From Streptomyces sp. NBC_00285 (GTDB taxonomy: Bacteria; Actinomycetota; Actinomycetes; Streptomycetales; Streptomycetaceae), in the NCBI RefSeq assembly GCF_036174265.1, contig NZ_CP108055.1, forward strand, positions 9,920,001 through 9,984,000: a stretch of 64,000 nt of DNA, given 5' to 3'. The notes beneath the pieces are model-generated. The model was not told the DNA's origin, did no database searches, and saw only the letters and a program-made list of their open reading frames with translations. The position numbers were made by a program, and so were the translations under genes. Of the stretch, positions 53,749 through 62,743 are shown piece by piece; position 1 is the first letter of the stretch; every line of letters starts with the position of its first letter.

Positions 53749-54112
53749 CCGCGGTACGCCTCAGGTATGACGGCGGGTGGCCTCGGCCGGTGGGAACGGG
53801 GGCAGGGCGGGTTGTTGGCTGGGAACAGGCACGGCGACCTGTCCCGTTCGGCGATGCGGTCGCGAGACGGCTTCCCGCCGTGGGCGACGGGCCACGTCAC
53901 CTCGCCGCCTGGCAAACGAAGGCGTCTTCGACCGACTCGACGGTCTCCCGTCGCTCGGCATGGGCGGACTCGCGGCGAAGGATTGGTCCGATGCCTTCGG
54001 CATCGAGCCGGCCGGTGCTCCGGTCTGCGCTCGCCGTCGCGGGTGACGAGGTGCCGACGCACGGTTCGGTCCTTCGCCGCCCACGCCTGCTACCACCCTG
54101 CTACCGTGAGGT
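53749..54112. other. Intergenic, no clear gene
   Basis: The gap between the palindrome and the antitoxin gene contains open frames on both strands but no family I recognise. A plus-strand stretch NEGVFDRLDGLPSLGMGGLA (about 53922-53982) looks coding-like and may be a relic. Confidence 0.35.
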
Positions 54113-54364
54113 ATGGCTACGAAGAAGCAGACGCAGGTCCGGCTGGATGAGGATGTGCTGGAAGCGGGAAAGGCCGCCGCACGCTCACGTTCGCTTGATT
54201 TCAACAGGTACGTGGAGCGACTCATCGTCGAGGACACGACCGGCGCCCGCGCTGCCGGCATGGCAGCCGCCCAGCGGCTCATCGCTGAGCACGGCGCGTT
54301 CCTCGACGACCTGGAACAGCAGCTCGACGCCCCGTACGACCAGCAGCCGGGCGCCGCCGCGTGA
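54113..54364 (+). CDS. Antitoxin-like ribbon-helix-helix protein
   Basis: An 83-residue protein: TQVRLDEDVLEAGKAAARSR then SLDFNRYVERLIVEDT, an RHH/Arc-like DNA-binding domain, followed by an acidic helical tail (AEHGAFLDDLEQQLDAPYDQ) that would bind the toxin. It overlaps the Doc-like gene by GTGA. This is the classic antitoxin-first order with autoregulation expected. Confidence 0.8.
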   Translation: MATKKQTQVRLDEDVLEAGKAAARSRSLDFNRYVERLIVEDTTGARAAGMAAAQRLIAEHGAFLDDLEQQLDAPYDQQPGAAA

Positions 54365-54732
54365 TCCTGTACGTCGACGAATCCTGGGTCCTCGAAGTGG
54401 CGGAGCGGGCCGGGCACCGTGACCCGGCCGCCGACGACTACGGCGTGCCCATCGCCGCCGTCGCCCGTCACCGCGGTGAACTCCTCGACACCCCCGTCTA
54501 CGACGGGGCCTTCACGCGGGCCGCCGCTCTGGTGCACACCTTGGGCCGCTGCCGATGGCTGGAGCGCTCCAACCTCACCGTCGCCTGCGCCGTCGCTGTC
54601 ATGTATCTCGAAGCCAGCAACATTCCCGTCAATCCGACCCGCGAACAGCTCACCGCACTCGCTCATGAGCTGAACAACCCTCGCTGCACCGCCGGACGGA
54701 TCGCTTCTTTCCTGCGCACCTGGAAACCGTGA
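54361..54732 (+). CDS. Doc-like (Fic-family) toxin component
   Basis: A 123-residue protein. ILYVDESWVLEVAERAG, VPIAAVARHRGELLDTPVYD and AAALVHTLGRCRWLERSNLT then VACAVAVMYLEASNIPV match actinobacterial Fic/Doc-type toxins. The canonical Fic motif HxFxxGNKR is not present (the equivalent stretch has LERSN), so catalysis is uncertain and it may be a divergent or inactive form. It starts in the GTGA overlap with the antitoxin. Confidence 0.75.
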   Translation: MILYVDESWVLEVAERAGHRDPAADDYGVPIAAVARHRGELLDTPVYDGAFTRAAALVHTLGRCRWLERSNLTVACAVAVMYLEASNIPVNPTREQLTALAHELNNPRCTAGRIASFLRTWKP

Positions 54733-54870
54733 CCGGGACCGGGTGCCGTTCCTCAGGGGCACATGATCAGCGGCGTGAGGACGAAGTCCACCTGCTGTGA
54801 TTGCGCGAGGTCCTTGCTCTCGTCCGCCGTCTTGGCCACGGCGGCCCTGCGGGCCCGGCGCTGCTTCGGC

Positions 54871-56157
54871 TCAGCCCGCCGGCTGCCGGATCGGTTCCAG
54901 GGCGGCTTGGGTACGGCGTCGTCGGGCGGCCAGGCCGAGTGCCACGGTGGCGGCTGCCCCGGCGACGGCGAGTACGCCCAGGGCGTTGGCCCGGGTGCCG
55001 ACGGCGGAGGTGAGGGCGAGGACCGCGAGCGGGCAGATGAACTGGCCGAGGAAGAAGGAGCCCGTCCACAGGCCCGTGCCGCGGCCGCGGTCGGCGAAGT
55101 CGAGCTGGGACATGGCGAGGGTGAGCAGGCTCGGCAGCATGATGCCGCCGCCCAGGCAGTTGATGACGGCGCCGAGGGTCAGCACGACGGGATCGGGGGC
55201 GAGCCAGATCACCGCGAAGCCGAGGGTGCACAGGGCGAAGGCGGTGGGCAGCCAGTCCCGGGGGCTGCGGCCGGACCTGGTGAAGACGACGGCGCCGATC
55301 ACGATCGCGGCGCTGGAGCCGGCGCCGGCCAGCCCGATCACCGCGGTGTTGCTCACGCCCATGTCGTCCAGGAGATAGGCCATCTCCACCTGGACGGTGT
55401 AGAAGAGGACGGCGCCGAAGACGGTCAGCGCGCAGGTGCCCGCCAGTGGCCGCCAGGGGAAGGGGCGGGCGGCGACCGGCTCAGGGACGGCGGGGGAGTG
55501 GCCGTCCGCGGTGTCGTGGGGTCGGGGCGGGGGCAGGAAGGCGGCCATGGCGGGGGCGAGCAGCAGGCTCACGGCGTAGGCCCAGAACGGCATGCGCCAG
55601 CCGGCCGATCCGGCCGCGCCGCCCAGGACGAAGAAGGCGGTCGCGGAGATCGCGGCGCACATCGTCTGCATCGCGAGGTAGCGGTCGCGTTGTCGGCCGG
55701 AGTAGTAGTCGCCGAGGAGCGTGGTGCAGCAGGTCATGATGGCGGCTTCGGTGACGCCGACGAGGGCGCGGGCGGCGACTATGGCGACGAGGGAGTCCAG
55801 CCACAGGGGAGCGGTGCCGAGGACCGCGTACACCACGGTGGCGACGACGAGCAGGCGTTTGCGGCCGAGTCGGTCGACGAGGACGCCGGCGAAGGGGGCC
55901 AGCAGGGCCAGTGACAGGGCGGGGATCGTCAGTGCCATGGGGACGAGGGCGTTCGCGCCCGGCACGTCGGCGAAGTGGTCCTGCATCTGCGGCAGGACGG
56001 GGGCGATGAGCACGGCGCCCAGGATGGGCAGACAGGCGCCGGCCATCAGGAGGGTCAGTCGAAGCCGGTGGCCGGGGCCGGTCACGGTCTGCTCGGGCGG
56101 GTCGTCCGTGGCCGTGTCGGAGGGCGGGGCCGGGAGCGGGGACACGGGTGCAGGCAT
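54871..56157 (-). CDS. MFS transporter
   Basis: A 428-residue protein with twelve predicted membrane helices. The A-motif loop is GVLVDRLGRKRLLV, and the C-terminal half has DRGRGTGLWTGSFFLGQFIC. The N-terminal 30 residues are a Pro-rich cytoplasmic leader. The subfamily resembles drug or aromatic-acid transporters. Lying next to the LysR gene on the same strand and facing the catabolic operon, it may import the aromatic substrate; this is inferred from context. A homologous fragment occurs on both sides of the IS at 31.5-35.7 kb. Confidence 0.9.
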   Translation of the reverse strand: MPAPVSPLPAPPSDTATDDPPEQTVTGPGHRLRLTLLMAGACLPILGAVLIAPVLPQMQDHFADVPGANALVPMALTIPALSLALLAPFAGVLVDRLGRKRLLVVATVVYAVLGTAPLWLDSLVAIVAARALVGVTEAAIMTCCTTLLGDYYSGRQRDRYLAMQTMCAAISATAFFVLGGAAGSAGWRMPFWAYAVSLLLAPAMAAFLPPPRPHDTADGHSPAVPEPVAARPFPWRPLAGTCALTVFGAVLFYTVQVEMAYLLDDMGVSNTAVIGLAGAGSSAAIVIGAVVFTRSGRSPRDWLPTAFALCTLGFAVIWLAPDPVVLTLGAVINCLGGGIMLPSLLTLAMSQLDFADRGRGTGLWTGSFFLGQFICPLAVLALTSAVGTRANALGVLAVAGAAATVALGLAARRRRTQAALEPIRQPAG

Positions 56158-56392
56158 GCGGGAACTCCACGTGGCGTGTCGGGAGGTGAGCGACGGTGCG
56201 CGGGTAGCCGTCGTGGCCGGGTCGCCCGGCTGTGGTGACCTTGGAACCGGACGCCGCGGCGGGTCGGCTCGCCGGGCGTCCGTACGGTCCCGGCAGCTTG
56301 TGAGGGTGCGGCTGCGGTGCCGGGTTGAGACGACTATGGGCCAAGGAGCAGGTCGTGCCTAGCCCTCGTCCGATCGATATCGAAGATGCGGA

Positions 56393-57376
56393 TCATCCAG
56401 GGCCTGGATGGACGGGCCGGCGGGGAGCCGTCGGCTGGCTCGGTGGAACGGGGGCAGGGCGGCCGGGTTCGGATGCCGCCAGTTCCGCTCCCACCCGGGC
56501 CGCGGTCTCGCGCAGCCAGATGTGGGCCGCGTCGTGGGTGTGCACCGGATGCCACCACAGTGCCTCGTGGAGCGGGACCGCTCCGTAGGGTGCTTCCATA
56601 CGGCGTACGGCGGCCACTCCGCTCAGCCGCTCGGCCAGACGCTGTTGCACCAGGGCGATCCGCCGGGTTCCGGCGACCAGGAAGGGCAGTGCCTGGAAGC
56701 TGTCGACGAAGACCTCCACGCGTGGCTCGACACCGAGCATGCTCAGCTGTCGGGCGGCGGGAGCGTCGTAGGCCCGCTGATAGACGACCCAGGGCAGCCG
56801 TGCCAGGTCGTCCATGGTCAGGTGGTCGCCGACTTCATCGTTGGTCTCGGCGACGAGGAAGACCCAGCGGTCGGCGAACAGTTCCACGGAGGGGAAGCCG
56901 GTGATGACACCGTGAGGCATCAGCAGTCCGTCGGCGGTGCTGAGCATGGTTTCGGTGTCTTCGGTGACGTCGCCGGGCGTCCGCTGGAAGCGCAGCCTCA
57001 CCCCCGGGGCCTCGGCATGCACTCTCCGGGCGAGTTCGGCGCCGAAGACGCTGAGCGCGTAGTCGGAGGAGAGCAGGGTGAACTCGTGCGCCTCGCTGTC
57101 CGGGGCGAAGTCGGCCCTGCTGGTGAAGAGTCGGTCGAGCAGGTCGCATGCGGTTGCCGTGCGGTCCAGCAGGGCGCGGCCCAGGGCGGTCAGTTCGTAT
57201 TGTCTGCCGCTGCGTGAGATCAGGTCGTCGTCGAAGTGGCGGCGCAGGCGGGCCAGGGCGGCGCTCATCGCCGGCTGGCTGAGTCCGACGCGTTGCCCGG
57301 CGCGGGTGACGTTGCGTTCCTCCAGCAGGGCGCGCAGGGACAGGACGAGGTTGAGATCGAGGCCGGAGAGGGACAC
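56393..57376 (-). CDS. LysR-family transcriptional regulator
   Basis: A 327-residue LysR protein. The HTH is LVLSLRALLEERNVTRAGQR then VGLSQPAMSAALARLRRHFD; the effector domain follows (FTLLSSDYALSVFGAELARR, LVAGTRRIALVQQRLAERL). This N-terminus (MSAALARLRRHFDD) is typical of the NodD/PcpR/LinR-like branch that activates aromatic or chloroaromatic catabolism. GTG 57376 is chosen because GGAGG lies 4-9 bp upstream; the frame extends further without support. It diverges from the catabolic operon by 129 bp with two inverted repeats between. Confidence 0.9.
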   Translation of the reverse strand: MSLSGLDLNLVLSLRALLEERNVTRAGQRVGLSQPAMSAALARLRRHFDDDLISRSGRQYELTALGRALLDRTATACDLLDRLFTSRADFAPDSEAHEFTLLSSDYALSVFGAELARRVHAEAPGVRLRFQRTPGDVTEDTETMLSTADGLLMPHGVITGFPSVELFADRWVFLVAETNDEVGDHLTMDDLARLPWVVYQRAYDAPAARQLSMLGVEPRVEVFVDSFQALPFLVAGTRRIALVQQRLAERLSGVAAVRRMEAPYGAVPLHEALWWHPVHTHDAAHIWLRETAARVGAELAASEPGRPAPVPPSQPTAPRRPVHPGPG

Positions 57377-57439
57377 GACGCCTCCATGGCTGGGCTGCCC
57401 CGCGGCAGCATCTGCCAGACAGATGATCAACATCCGAAG

Positions 57440-57456
57440 AATCTATTTCCCAGATT
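57440..57456. promoter_or_regulatory. LysR binding site 1
   Basis: AATCT-ATTTCCC-AGATT, a perfect inverted repeat of T-N11-A type in the LysR/operon gap. Confidence 0.65.
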
Positions 57457-57469
57457 AATGGGTGCGGGG

Positions 57470-57494
57470 CCAGATTGGTCCCACCGCAATCTGG
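57470..57494. promoter_or_regulatory. LysR binding site 2
   Basis: CCAGATT-GGTCCCACCGC-AATCTGG, a perfect 7-bp inverted repeat sharing the AGATT half-site with site 1. It overlaps the ribosome site of the first catabolic gene. Confidence 0.6.
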
Positions 57495-57505
57495 AGGACA
57501 TTCCC

Positions 57506-58498
57506 GTGAAACCCGCAGCCGCTTCCGCGTCCTTCTCCGGACCCTTCGCCCTCGGTTCACTCTGCGCCCCGGACCAGGCGCCCTTTCCCGCTCTCGTGAT
57601 TCCGGGGGAACGCGTACTGGATCTGCGTGCCGCCCTCGCGGAGCCCGCCCTGACGACCCGGCAGATCTTCGAACGCTGGCACGAACTGCTCCCTCGCCTG
57701 CACGAACTCGCCGCCGACACCGCGGCCGGCTGGCAACCGCTGGAGGGCCTGCGCGTACAGGCCCCGGTCGAGCCCCGCCAGATCTTCCAGTCCGGCGCCA
57801 ACTACCGGCAGCACGTGATCGACCTGGAGGTCGCCCACCGCGCCCCCGACGACCCTCGCACGGTCGAGGAGGCCCGTGCGGAGATCGCCGCGGTCATGGA
57901 CCGCCGGGCCGCCGAGGACCTGCCGTACGCCTTCATCGGACTGCCGAGCGCGATCACCGGCCCCTACGACGACGTCGTGCTCCCGTCCTGGGCCGAACAG
58001 CCGGACTGGGAGCTGGAGTTGGCCCTCGTCATCGGCAGGCCCGCCCAGCGGGTGTCCGTCGAGGACGCCCTGGACCATGTAGCCGGGTACACCATCGCCA
58101 ACGACCTCACGGACCGGGCCACGGTCTTCCGCCGGGACATGAAGGCCATCGGCACCGACTGGCTGCGCAGCAAGAACGCGCCCGGGTTCACCCCGCTCGG
58201 GCCGTGGATCGTGCCGGCCGGGTCCATCGCCGACCCCAGCGACCTGCGGGTCACCCTGAAGCTCAACGGCGACACCATGCAGGACGAGTCCACCAAGGAC
58301 ATGCTGTTCGGGGTCGCCCGGCTGGTGTCGTACATCTCGCAGACCGCCCAACTCCTGCCCGGCGACCTGGTGTTGACGGGCAGCCCGGCCGGGAACGGCA
58401 TCCACTGGGGCCGGTTGCTGCGCGACGGCGACGTGATGGAGGGCTCCATCACCGGGCTCGGAGTGCAGCGCACGCGCTGTGTGGCGGAGGCGCTGTGA
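57506..58498 (+). CDS. Fumarylacetoacetate hydrolase-family protein 1
   Basis: A 330-residue FAH-fold hydrolase/decarboxylase. The metal-binding core is recognisable: FQSGANYRQHVIDLEVAHRA, DWELELALVIGRPAQRV with the acidic ligands, GYTIANDLTDRATVFRRDMK, GTDWLRSKNAPGFTPLGPWI and GDLVLTGSPAGNGIHWG. Members hydrolyse C-C bonds or decarboxylate/isomerise ring-fission products in aromatic pathways. The start is GTG 57506, 6 bp after GGAGGAC. It is the first gene of the operon; its stop overlaps the next start (GTGA). Confidence 0.9.
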   Translation: MKPAAASASFSGPFALGSLCAPDQAPFPALVIPGERVLDLRAALAEPALTTRQIFERWHELLPRLHELAADTAAGWQPLEGLRVQAPVEPRQIFQSGANYRQHVIDLEVAHRAPDDPRTVEEARAEIAAVMDRRAAEDLPYAFIGLPSAITGPYDDVVLPSWAEQPDWELELALVIGRPAQRVSVEDALDHVAGYTIANDLTDRATVFRRDMKAIGTDWLRSKNAPGFTPLGPWIVPAGSIADPSDLRVTLKLNGDTMQDESTKDMLFGVARLVSYISQTAQLLPGDLVLTGSPAGNGIHWGRLLRDGDVMEGSITGLGVQRTRCVAEAL

Positions 58499-59502
58499 AC
58501 CGCCACGACCCAGGCGCTGCGACGCGTCACGCCCCAGGCGTTCCGAACCGCCACGACCCCGAGGGCGCGATCGCCGAAGCCGCCAAGGCGTACTCCAACT
58601 GGGGGCGTTGGGGCGCGGACGACGTCCTCGGCACGCTGAACTTCCTGGACGGGGCCAAGCGCCGCGAAGGCGCGGCACTGGTCCGACGGGGCGTCAGCTT
58701 CTCGCTGTCGCAGCGGTTCGACATGAACGGCCCGCAGAAGGGCTGGCGGCGCCGCACCAACCCGGTGCACACCATGCTGGACACCGGCACCGACGCAGCC
58801 CTGGGCAACCAGGGCTTCCCGCACGGCATCGGCGGCGCCGACGACGTGATCGCGATGCCCCTGCAGTGCTCCACCCAGTGGGACGGGCTCGGGCACATCT
58901 TCGACCACGGCAAGGCGTGGAACGGCCGGGACGCCGCGGCCACGGTCACCTCCGAAGGCGATCTCGTCACCGGCATCGAGCACATGGCCCCGTACGTCGC
59001 GGGGCGGGGCGTCCTCCTCGACGTCGGACGGGTGATCGGCGACGAACGCGGAGAACTGCCGGACGGTTTCGCGATCACCGAGGAACACCTGACCGCGACG
59101 GCCCGGGCGCACGGTGTGGCCGTAGGGCGCGGTGACCTCGTCGTCGTCCGGACCGGGCGGCTGGCGCGCGCCCGCCGCGAGGGCTGGGGCGACTACGCGG
59201 GAGGCGACTCACCCGGACTGTCCTTCACCACCGCCGGCTGGCTCCACGCGAGCGAGATCGCCGCGATCGCCACCGACACCTGGGGCTTCGAGGTACGGCC
59301 GAATGAGTTCGACGCCGCCTTCCAGCCCCTGCACCAGGTCGCCATCCCCAACATCGGCCTGCTGATCGGCGAGATGTGGGACCCCGACCCCCTCGCCGAG
59401 GACTGCGCGGCCGACGGCGTCCACGAGTTCTGGCTCACCGCCGCGCCCCTGCCCATCACCGGAGCCGTCGGCTCCCCCGTCAACCCGGTCGCCGTCAAGT
59501 GA
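58495..59502 (+). CDS. Cyclase-family (kynurenine formamidase-like) hydrolase
   Basis: A 335-residue protein of the cyclase/KynB-like superfamily: AYSNWGRWGADDVLGTLNFL, LQCSTQWDGLGHIFDHGKAW carrying the metal-binding region that replaces HxGTHxD in this branch, GRGVLLDVGRVIG, GDLVVVRTGRLARARREGWG, and FQPLHQVAIPNIGLLIGEMW. Relatives hydrolyse amides or lactones in aromatic catabolism. It is read from the GTG in the GTGA overlap; the first 20 residues are degenerate and may not be conserved. Confidence 0.85.
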   Translation: MNRHDPGAATRHAPGVPNRHDPEGAIAEAAKAYSNWGRWGADDVLGTLNFLDGAKRREGAALVRRGVSFSLSQRFDMNGPQKGWRRRTNPVHTMLDTGTDAALGNQGFPHGIGGADDVIAMPLQCSTQWDGLGHIFDHGKAWNGRDAAATVTSEGDLVTGIEHMAPYVAGRGVLLDVGRVIGDERGELPDGFAITEEHLTATARAHGVAVGRGDLVVVRTGRLARARREGWGDYAGGDSPGLSFTTAGWLHASEIAAIATDTWGFEVRPNEFDAAFQPLHQVAIPNIGLLIGEMWDPDPLAEDCAADGVHEFWLTAAPLPITGAVGSPVNPVAVK

Positions 59503-59525
59503 CCCGCCCAACAAAGGAGTTGGCC

Positions 59526-60659
59526 ATGGAAGCAACGACGCCAAGAAGGAGAGTCCTGGTCGTCGGAGGCGGCACCTCCGGCAACGCCGTGACCGTGCTG
59601 CTGCGCCGGGCCGGCATCGACGTCGACCTCGTCGAAGCCAGGCCGGACTGGAACGTACGCGGATCCGGCATCACCCTCCAGGGCAACGCCCTGCGCGTGC
59701 TGCGCGAGATCGGCGTCTGGGACGAGGTCCGCGAGCAGGGCTTCGCGTTCGACTCCCTGGGGCTCACGGCCCCCGACGGCACCGTGCTCCACGTCGGCGA
59801 CGTCCTGCGCACCGGCGGCGACGACCTGCCCGCCACCCTGGGCATGCAGCGCCCGGCACTCCAGCGCATCCTCGCCGACGCCGTCCGGGCATCCGGGGCC
59901 ACCGTCCACCTCGGCACCACCGCCGAGATCCTCACCCAGGACGACCAAGCGGTGACCGTGCGCCTCAGCGACGGCACCCAGGACCGCTACGACCTCGTCG
60001 TGGCCGCCGACGGCCTGCACTCCGCGACCCGCGCCGCCATCGGCATCGACGCCAAACCTGAGCCGACCGGCATGTCGATCTGGCGTGTCCCGGCACCCCG
60101 CCCGGCCGGCGTGGAGCGCAGCGGCCTCTCCCACGGCGGGCCCTGCTACATCGCCGGCTACACGCCCACCAGCACAGACACGGTCTACGCCTATCTGGTC
60201 GAGCCCAGCCGCGACCGCGCCACCATCGCGCCCGAATCGTACGCGCGCGAGATGCGCCGCCTCGCCGAGGGGTACGGCGGTCCCTGGGACGAGATCCGTG
60301 ACGCGATCACCGACCCGGCCCAGGTGAACTACACCTGCTTCGACCAGATGCTGGTGGAGGGGTCCTGGCACCGGGGGCGGGTCGTCCTCGTCGGCGACGC
60401 CGCGCACTGCTGCCCGCCCACGATGGCCCAGGGCGCGGCGATGGCCCTGGAGGACGCCTGGGTGCTGAGCCGGCTACTGACCAGCGAGGCCGCGTGGGAC
60501 GGGGAACTGCTCACGCGCTACTACGAGCGGCGGATCGACCGGGCCCGCATGGTCGTCGAGGCATCCGTGCAGATCGGGCAGTGGCAGCTCGACGGAGTCC
60601 ACGGTGACGTTCCCGGCCTGATCGACGCCACCATGACCACGCTCAAGGAGCTGCCGTGA
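59526..60659 (+). CDS. FAD-dependent aromatic monooxygenase-like protein
   Basis: A 377-residue flavoprotein of the PHBH/salicylate-hydroxylase group: VLVVGGGTSGNAVTVLLRRA with GxGxxG, the DG-like motif DLVVAADGLHSATRAAIG, and GRVVLVGDAAHCCPPTMAQG then AAMALEDAWVLSRLL, the second FAD motif. It should hydroxylate an aromatic ring using NAD(P)H and oxygen, feeding the dioxygenase below. ATG 59526 lies behind AAAGGAG, 23 bp after the cyclase stop; its own stop overlaps the amidohydrolase start. Confidence 0.9.
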   Translation: MEATTPRRRVLVVGGGTSGNAVTVLLRRAGIDVDLVEARPDWNVRGSGITLQGNALRVLREIGVWDEVREQGFAFDSLGLTAPDGTVLHVGDVLRTGGDDLPATLGMQRPALQRILADAVRASGATVHLGTTAEILTQDDQAVTVRLSDGTQDRYDLVVAADGLHSATRAAIGIDAKPEPTGMSIWRVPAPRPAGVERSGLSHGGPCYIAGYTPTSTDTVYAYLVEPSRDRATIAPESYAREMRRLAEGYGGPWDEIRDAITDPAQVNYTCFDQMLVEGSWHRGRVVLVGDAAHCCPPTMAQGAAMALEDAWVLSRLLTSEAAWDGELLTRYYERRIDRARMVVEASVQIGQWQLDGVHGDVPGLIDATMTTLKELP

Positions 60660-61729
60660 CAGCCCACCCGCCACCCGCCGCCGGGGGAGGGCGCGAGCCC
60701 GGCCACCCCTCCTCACCGGACACCGACGCACCCCTTTCCCCGACCGTCGACGTACACGCGCACCTGCTGATCCCCGAGGTCGAGGCCCTCGTGGCCGGGC
60801 ATCCCGGTCTGGCCGAGGCCAGGGACCTGGAGGCCCGCCGCAACGGCCCCGCGTCCCTCGCGGTCAGCGGCCCCATGGTCCGCGCCGTCCTCCCAAGGGC
60901 CACCGACGTGCGCCTGCGGCTGGCAGCGATGGACGCACAGGGCGTGGACGTGCAGGTGGTCAGCCCCTCGCCGTCGCACTACCACTACTGGGCGGACGAG
61001 GAGACGGCCGAGAAAGTGTGCCGGCTCGCTGCCGAGGCCACGGCCGCGCACTGCGCCCAGGCGCCCGACCGGCTTCGGGGACTCGGGCTGGTCCCGCTCC
61101 AGCACCCCGGGCAGGCGGTGCGGGCCCTCGACCAGGCCCTGGACCAGGGGCTGCTGGGCGTCGAGATCTCCAGCCACGCCCCGGGACGGGAGCTGTCCGA
61201 CCCGGCGTACGAGCCCCTGTGGGCCCGGGCCGCCGCGAGCGGCGCGATTCTCTTCCTGCACCCCTTCGGCTGCACCCTCGACGAGCGCCTGGACCAGTGG
61301 TACCTGTCCAACACCGTCGGCCAGCCCACCGAGAACGCCGTCGCGCTCTCGCACCTGATCTTCTCGGGGGTCCTCGACCGGCACCCGGAGCTGAAGCTGA
61401 TCGCCGCACACGGCGGCGGCTATCTGCCCACCCACATCGGCCGCTCCGACCACGCCTGGTCCGCCCGCTCCGACGCGGGCGCGGACTGCGCCCACCCGCC
61501 CAGCAGCTACCTCAAACGCCTGTACTTCGACTCCCTGGTCCACGACCCGCACGTCCTGCGGGCGCTGATCGGCGCGACCGGCGCGGACCGCGTACTGCTC
61601 GGCTCCGACTTCCCCTTCGACATGGGCACCGAGGACCCCGTCGGCGCAGTGCGCGCCGCACGCCTTCCCGACGCCGACTTCCATGCCGTGCGCGGCGGGA
61701 ACGCGGCGGCCCTGCTCGGCCTGACCTGA
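60656..61729 (+). CDS. ACMSD-like amidohydrolase/decarboxylase
   Basis: A 357-residue TIM-barrel metal enzyme. The metal ligands are DVHAHLL near residue 33, FLHPFGCTLDERL, LIAAHGGGYLPTHIGR and the catalytic Asp in VLLGSDFPFDMG. The pattern is that of amidohydrolase-2 decarboxylases (ACMSD, gamma-resorcylate and 5-carboxyvanillate decarboxylases). It probably decarboxylates or hydrolyses a ring-cleavage or aromatic-acid intermediate. The start is GTG 60656 in a GTGA overlap; the first 28 residues are Pro/Gly-rich and probably disordered. Confidence 0.9.
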   Translation: MTAHPPPAAGGGREPGHPSSPDTDAPLSPTVDVHAHLLIPEVEALVAGHPGLAEARDLEARRNGPASLAVSGPMVRAVLPRATDVRLRLAAMDAQGVDVQVVSPSPSHYHYWADEETAEKVCRLAAEATAAHCAQAPDRLRGLGLVPLQHPGQAVRALDQALDQGLLGVEISSHAPGRELSDPAYEPLWARAAASGAILFLHPFGCTLDERLDQWYLSNTVGQPTENAVALSHLIFSGVLDRHPELKLIAAHGGGYLPTHIGRSDHAWSARSDAGADCAHPPSSYLKRLYFDSLVHDPHVLRALIGATGADRVLLGSDFPFDMGTEDPVGAVRAARLPDADFHAVRGGNAAALLGLT

Positions 61730-61754
61730 AACTCACAGAGAAGGACCCCCCACC

Positions 61755-62693
61755 ATGAGCGCATATCCGCTGACCCATCTGCGGCACGTCGACCTCGCCG
61801 TCCCCGACTACGACAAGCAACTCGACTTCTACGCCGGTGTCTGGGGCCTGACCAAGGTGGTCGAGGACTCCGGGATCGCCTTCCTCGCCGCCGAGGGCAG
61901 CCCCGAACAGTACGTCGTACGCCTGCGCAAGGCCGAGGAGAAGCGCCTCGACCTGGTCTCCTACGGAGCCGGCTCCGCCGCGGACGTGGACACCCTCGCC
62001 GAGCAACTGCTGGCGGGCGAAGTCCAGTTGATCTCCCAGCCGGGCAAGGTGGACACGCCCGGAGGCGGCTACGGCTTCCGCTTCTTCGACATCGACGGCC
62101 GCACCATCGAGGTCTCCGCCGACGTGGACGCACGGCAGCACCGCAGGATCGAGGAGAAGGAGGCCATCCCGGTCAAGCTGTCGCACGTCGTGCTGAACTC
62201 GCCGGACCTCGACGCGACCCGTGCGTGGTACGAGCGTCACCTCGGCTTCCGTCACACCGACACGCTCAGCTCGCCGTACGTCGGCGACGTCATGCACTTC
62301 ATGCGGATCAGCAACCAGCACCACTCCATGGCCATCGCCAAGGGCCCGCACACCTCCCTGCACCACGTCTCCTTCGAGATGCGCGGCCTGGACGAGTACA
62401 TGCGCGGCTCCGGCCGGGTGATGCGCGCCGGCATCCAGAAGGTCTGGGGCCCCGGCCGGCACGTGGCGGGCGACAACACCTTCACGTACTTCCTCGACCC
62501 GCACGGCAACACCGTCGAGTACACGACGGAGCTGGAGCTGCTGGACGAGGACACCTGGCACCCGCACGTCTACGACTTCTCCCAGCCCGAAGTCACCGAC
62601 CAGTGGGGCACCGCGAACCCCATGAACGAACTGGTCGCCAAGGAGTCCTTCAACGACGTCGACCGCGGCGTGTTCGTCGCCCCGCCGGTCTGA
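61755..62693 (+). CDS. Extradiol-type VOC dioxygenase
   Basis: A 312-residue two-domain vicinal-oxygen-chelate protein. The first module begins LRHVDLAVPDYDKQLDFYAG and the second KLSHVVLNSPDLDATRAWYE. The iron ligands of type I extradiol enzymes are readable in the C-terminal half: His in KLSHVVLN, His in TSLHHVSFEM, and Glu in PHGNTVEYTTELE. It would cleave a catechol or hydroquinone-like ring made by the monooxygenase. ATG 61755 lies behind GAGAAGGA. Confidence 0.9.
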   Translation: MSAYPLTHLRHVDLAVPDYDKQLDFYAGVWGLTKVVEDSGIAFLAAEGSPEQYVVRLRKAEEKRLDLVSYGAGSAADVDTLAEQLLAGEVQLISQPGKVDTPGGGYGFRFFDIDGRTIEVSADVDARQHRRIEEKEAIPVKLSHVVLNSPDLDATRAWYERHLGFRHTDTLSSPYVGDVMHFMRISNQHHSMAIAKGPHTSLHHVSFEMRGLDEYMRGSGRVMRAGIQKVWGPGRHVAGDNTFTYFLDPHGNTVEYTTELELLDEDTWHPHVYDFSQPEVTDQWGTANPMNELVAKESFNDVDRGVFVAPPV

Positions 62694-62743
62694 CCTCCCC
62701 GACCCTCATCGCTTTCCACGATTGTCGGAGCCTGGAGCCGTGC

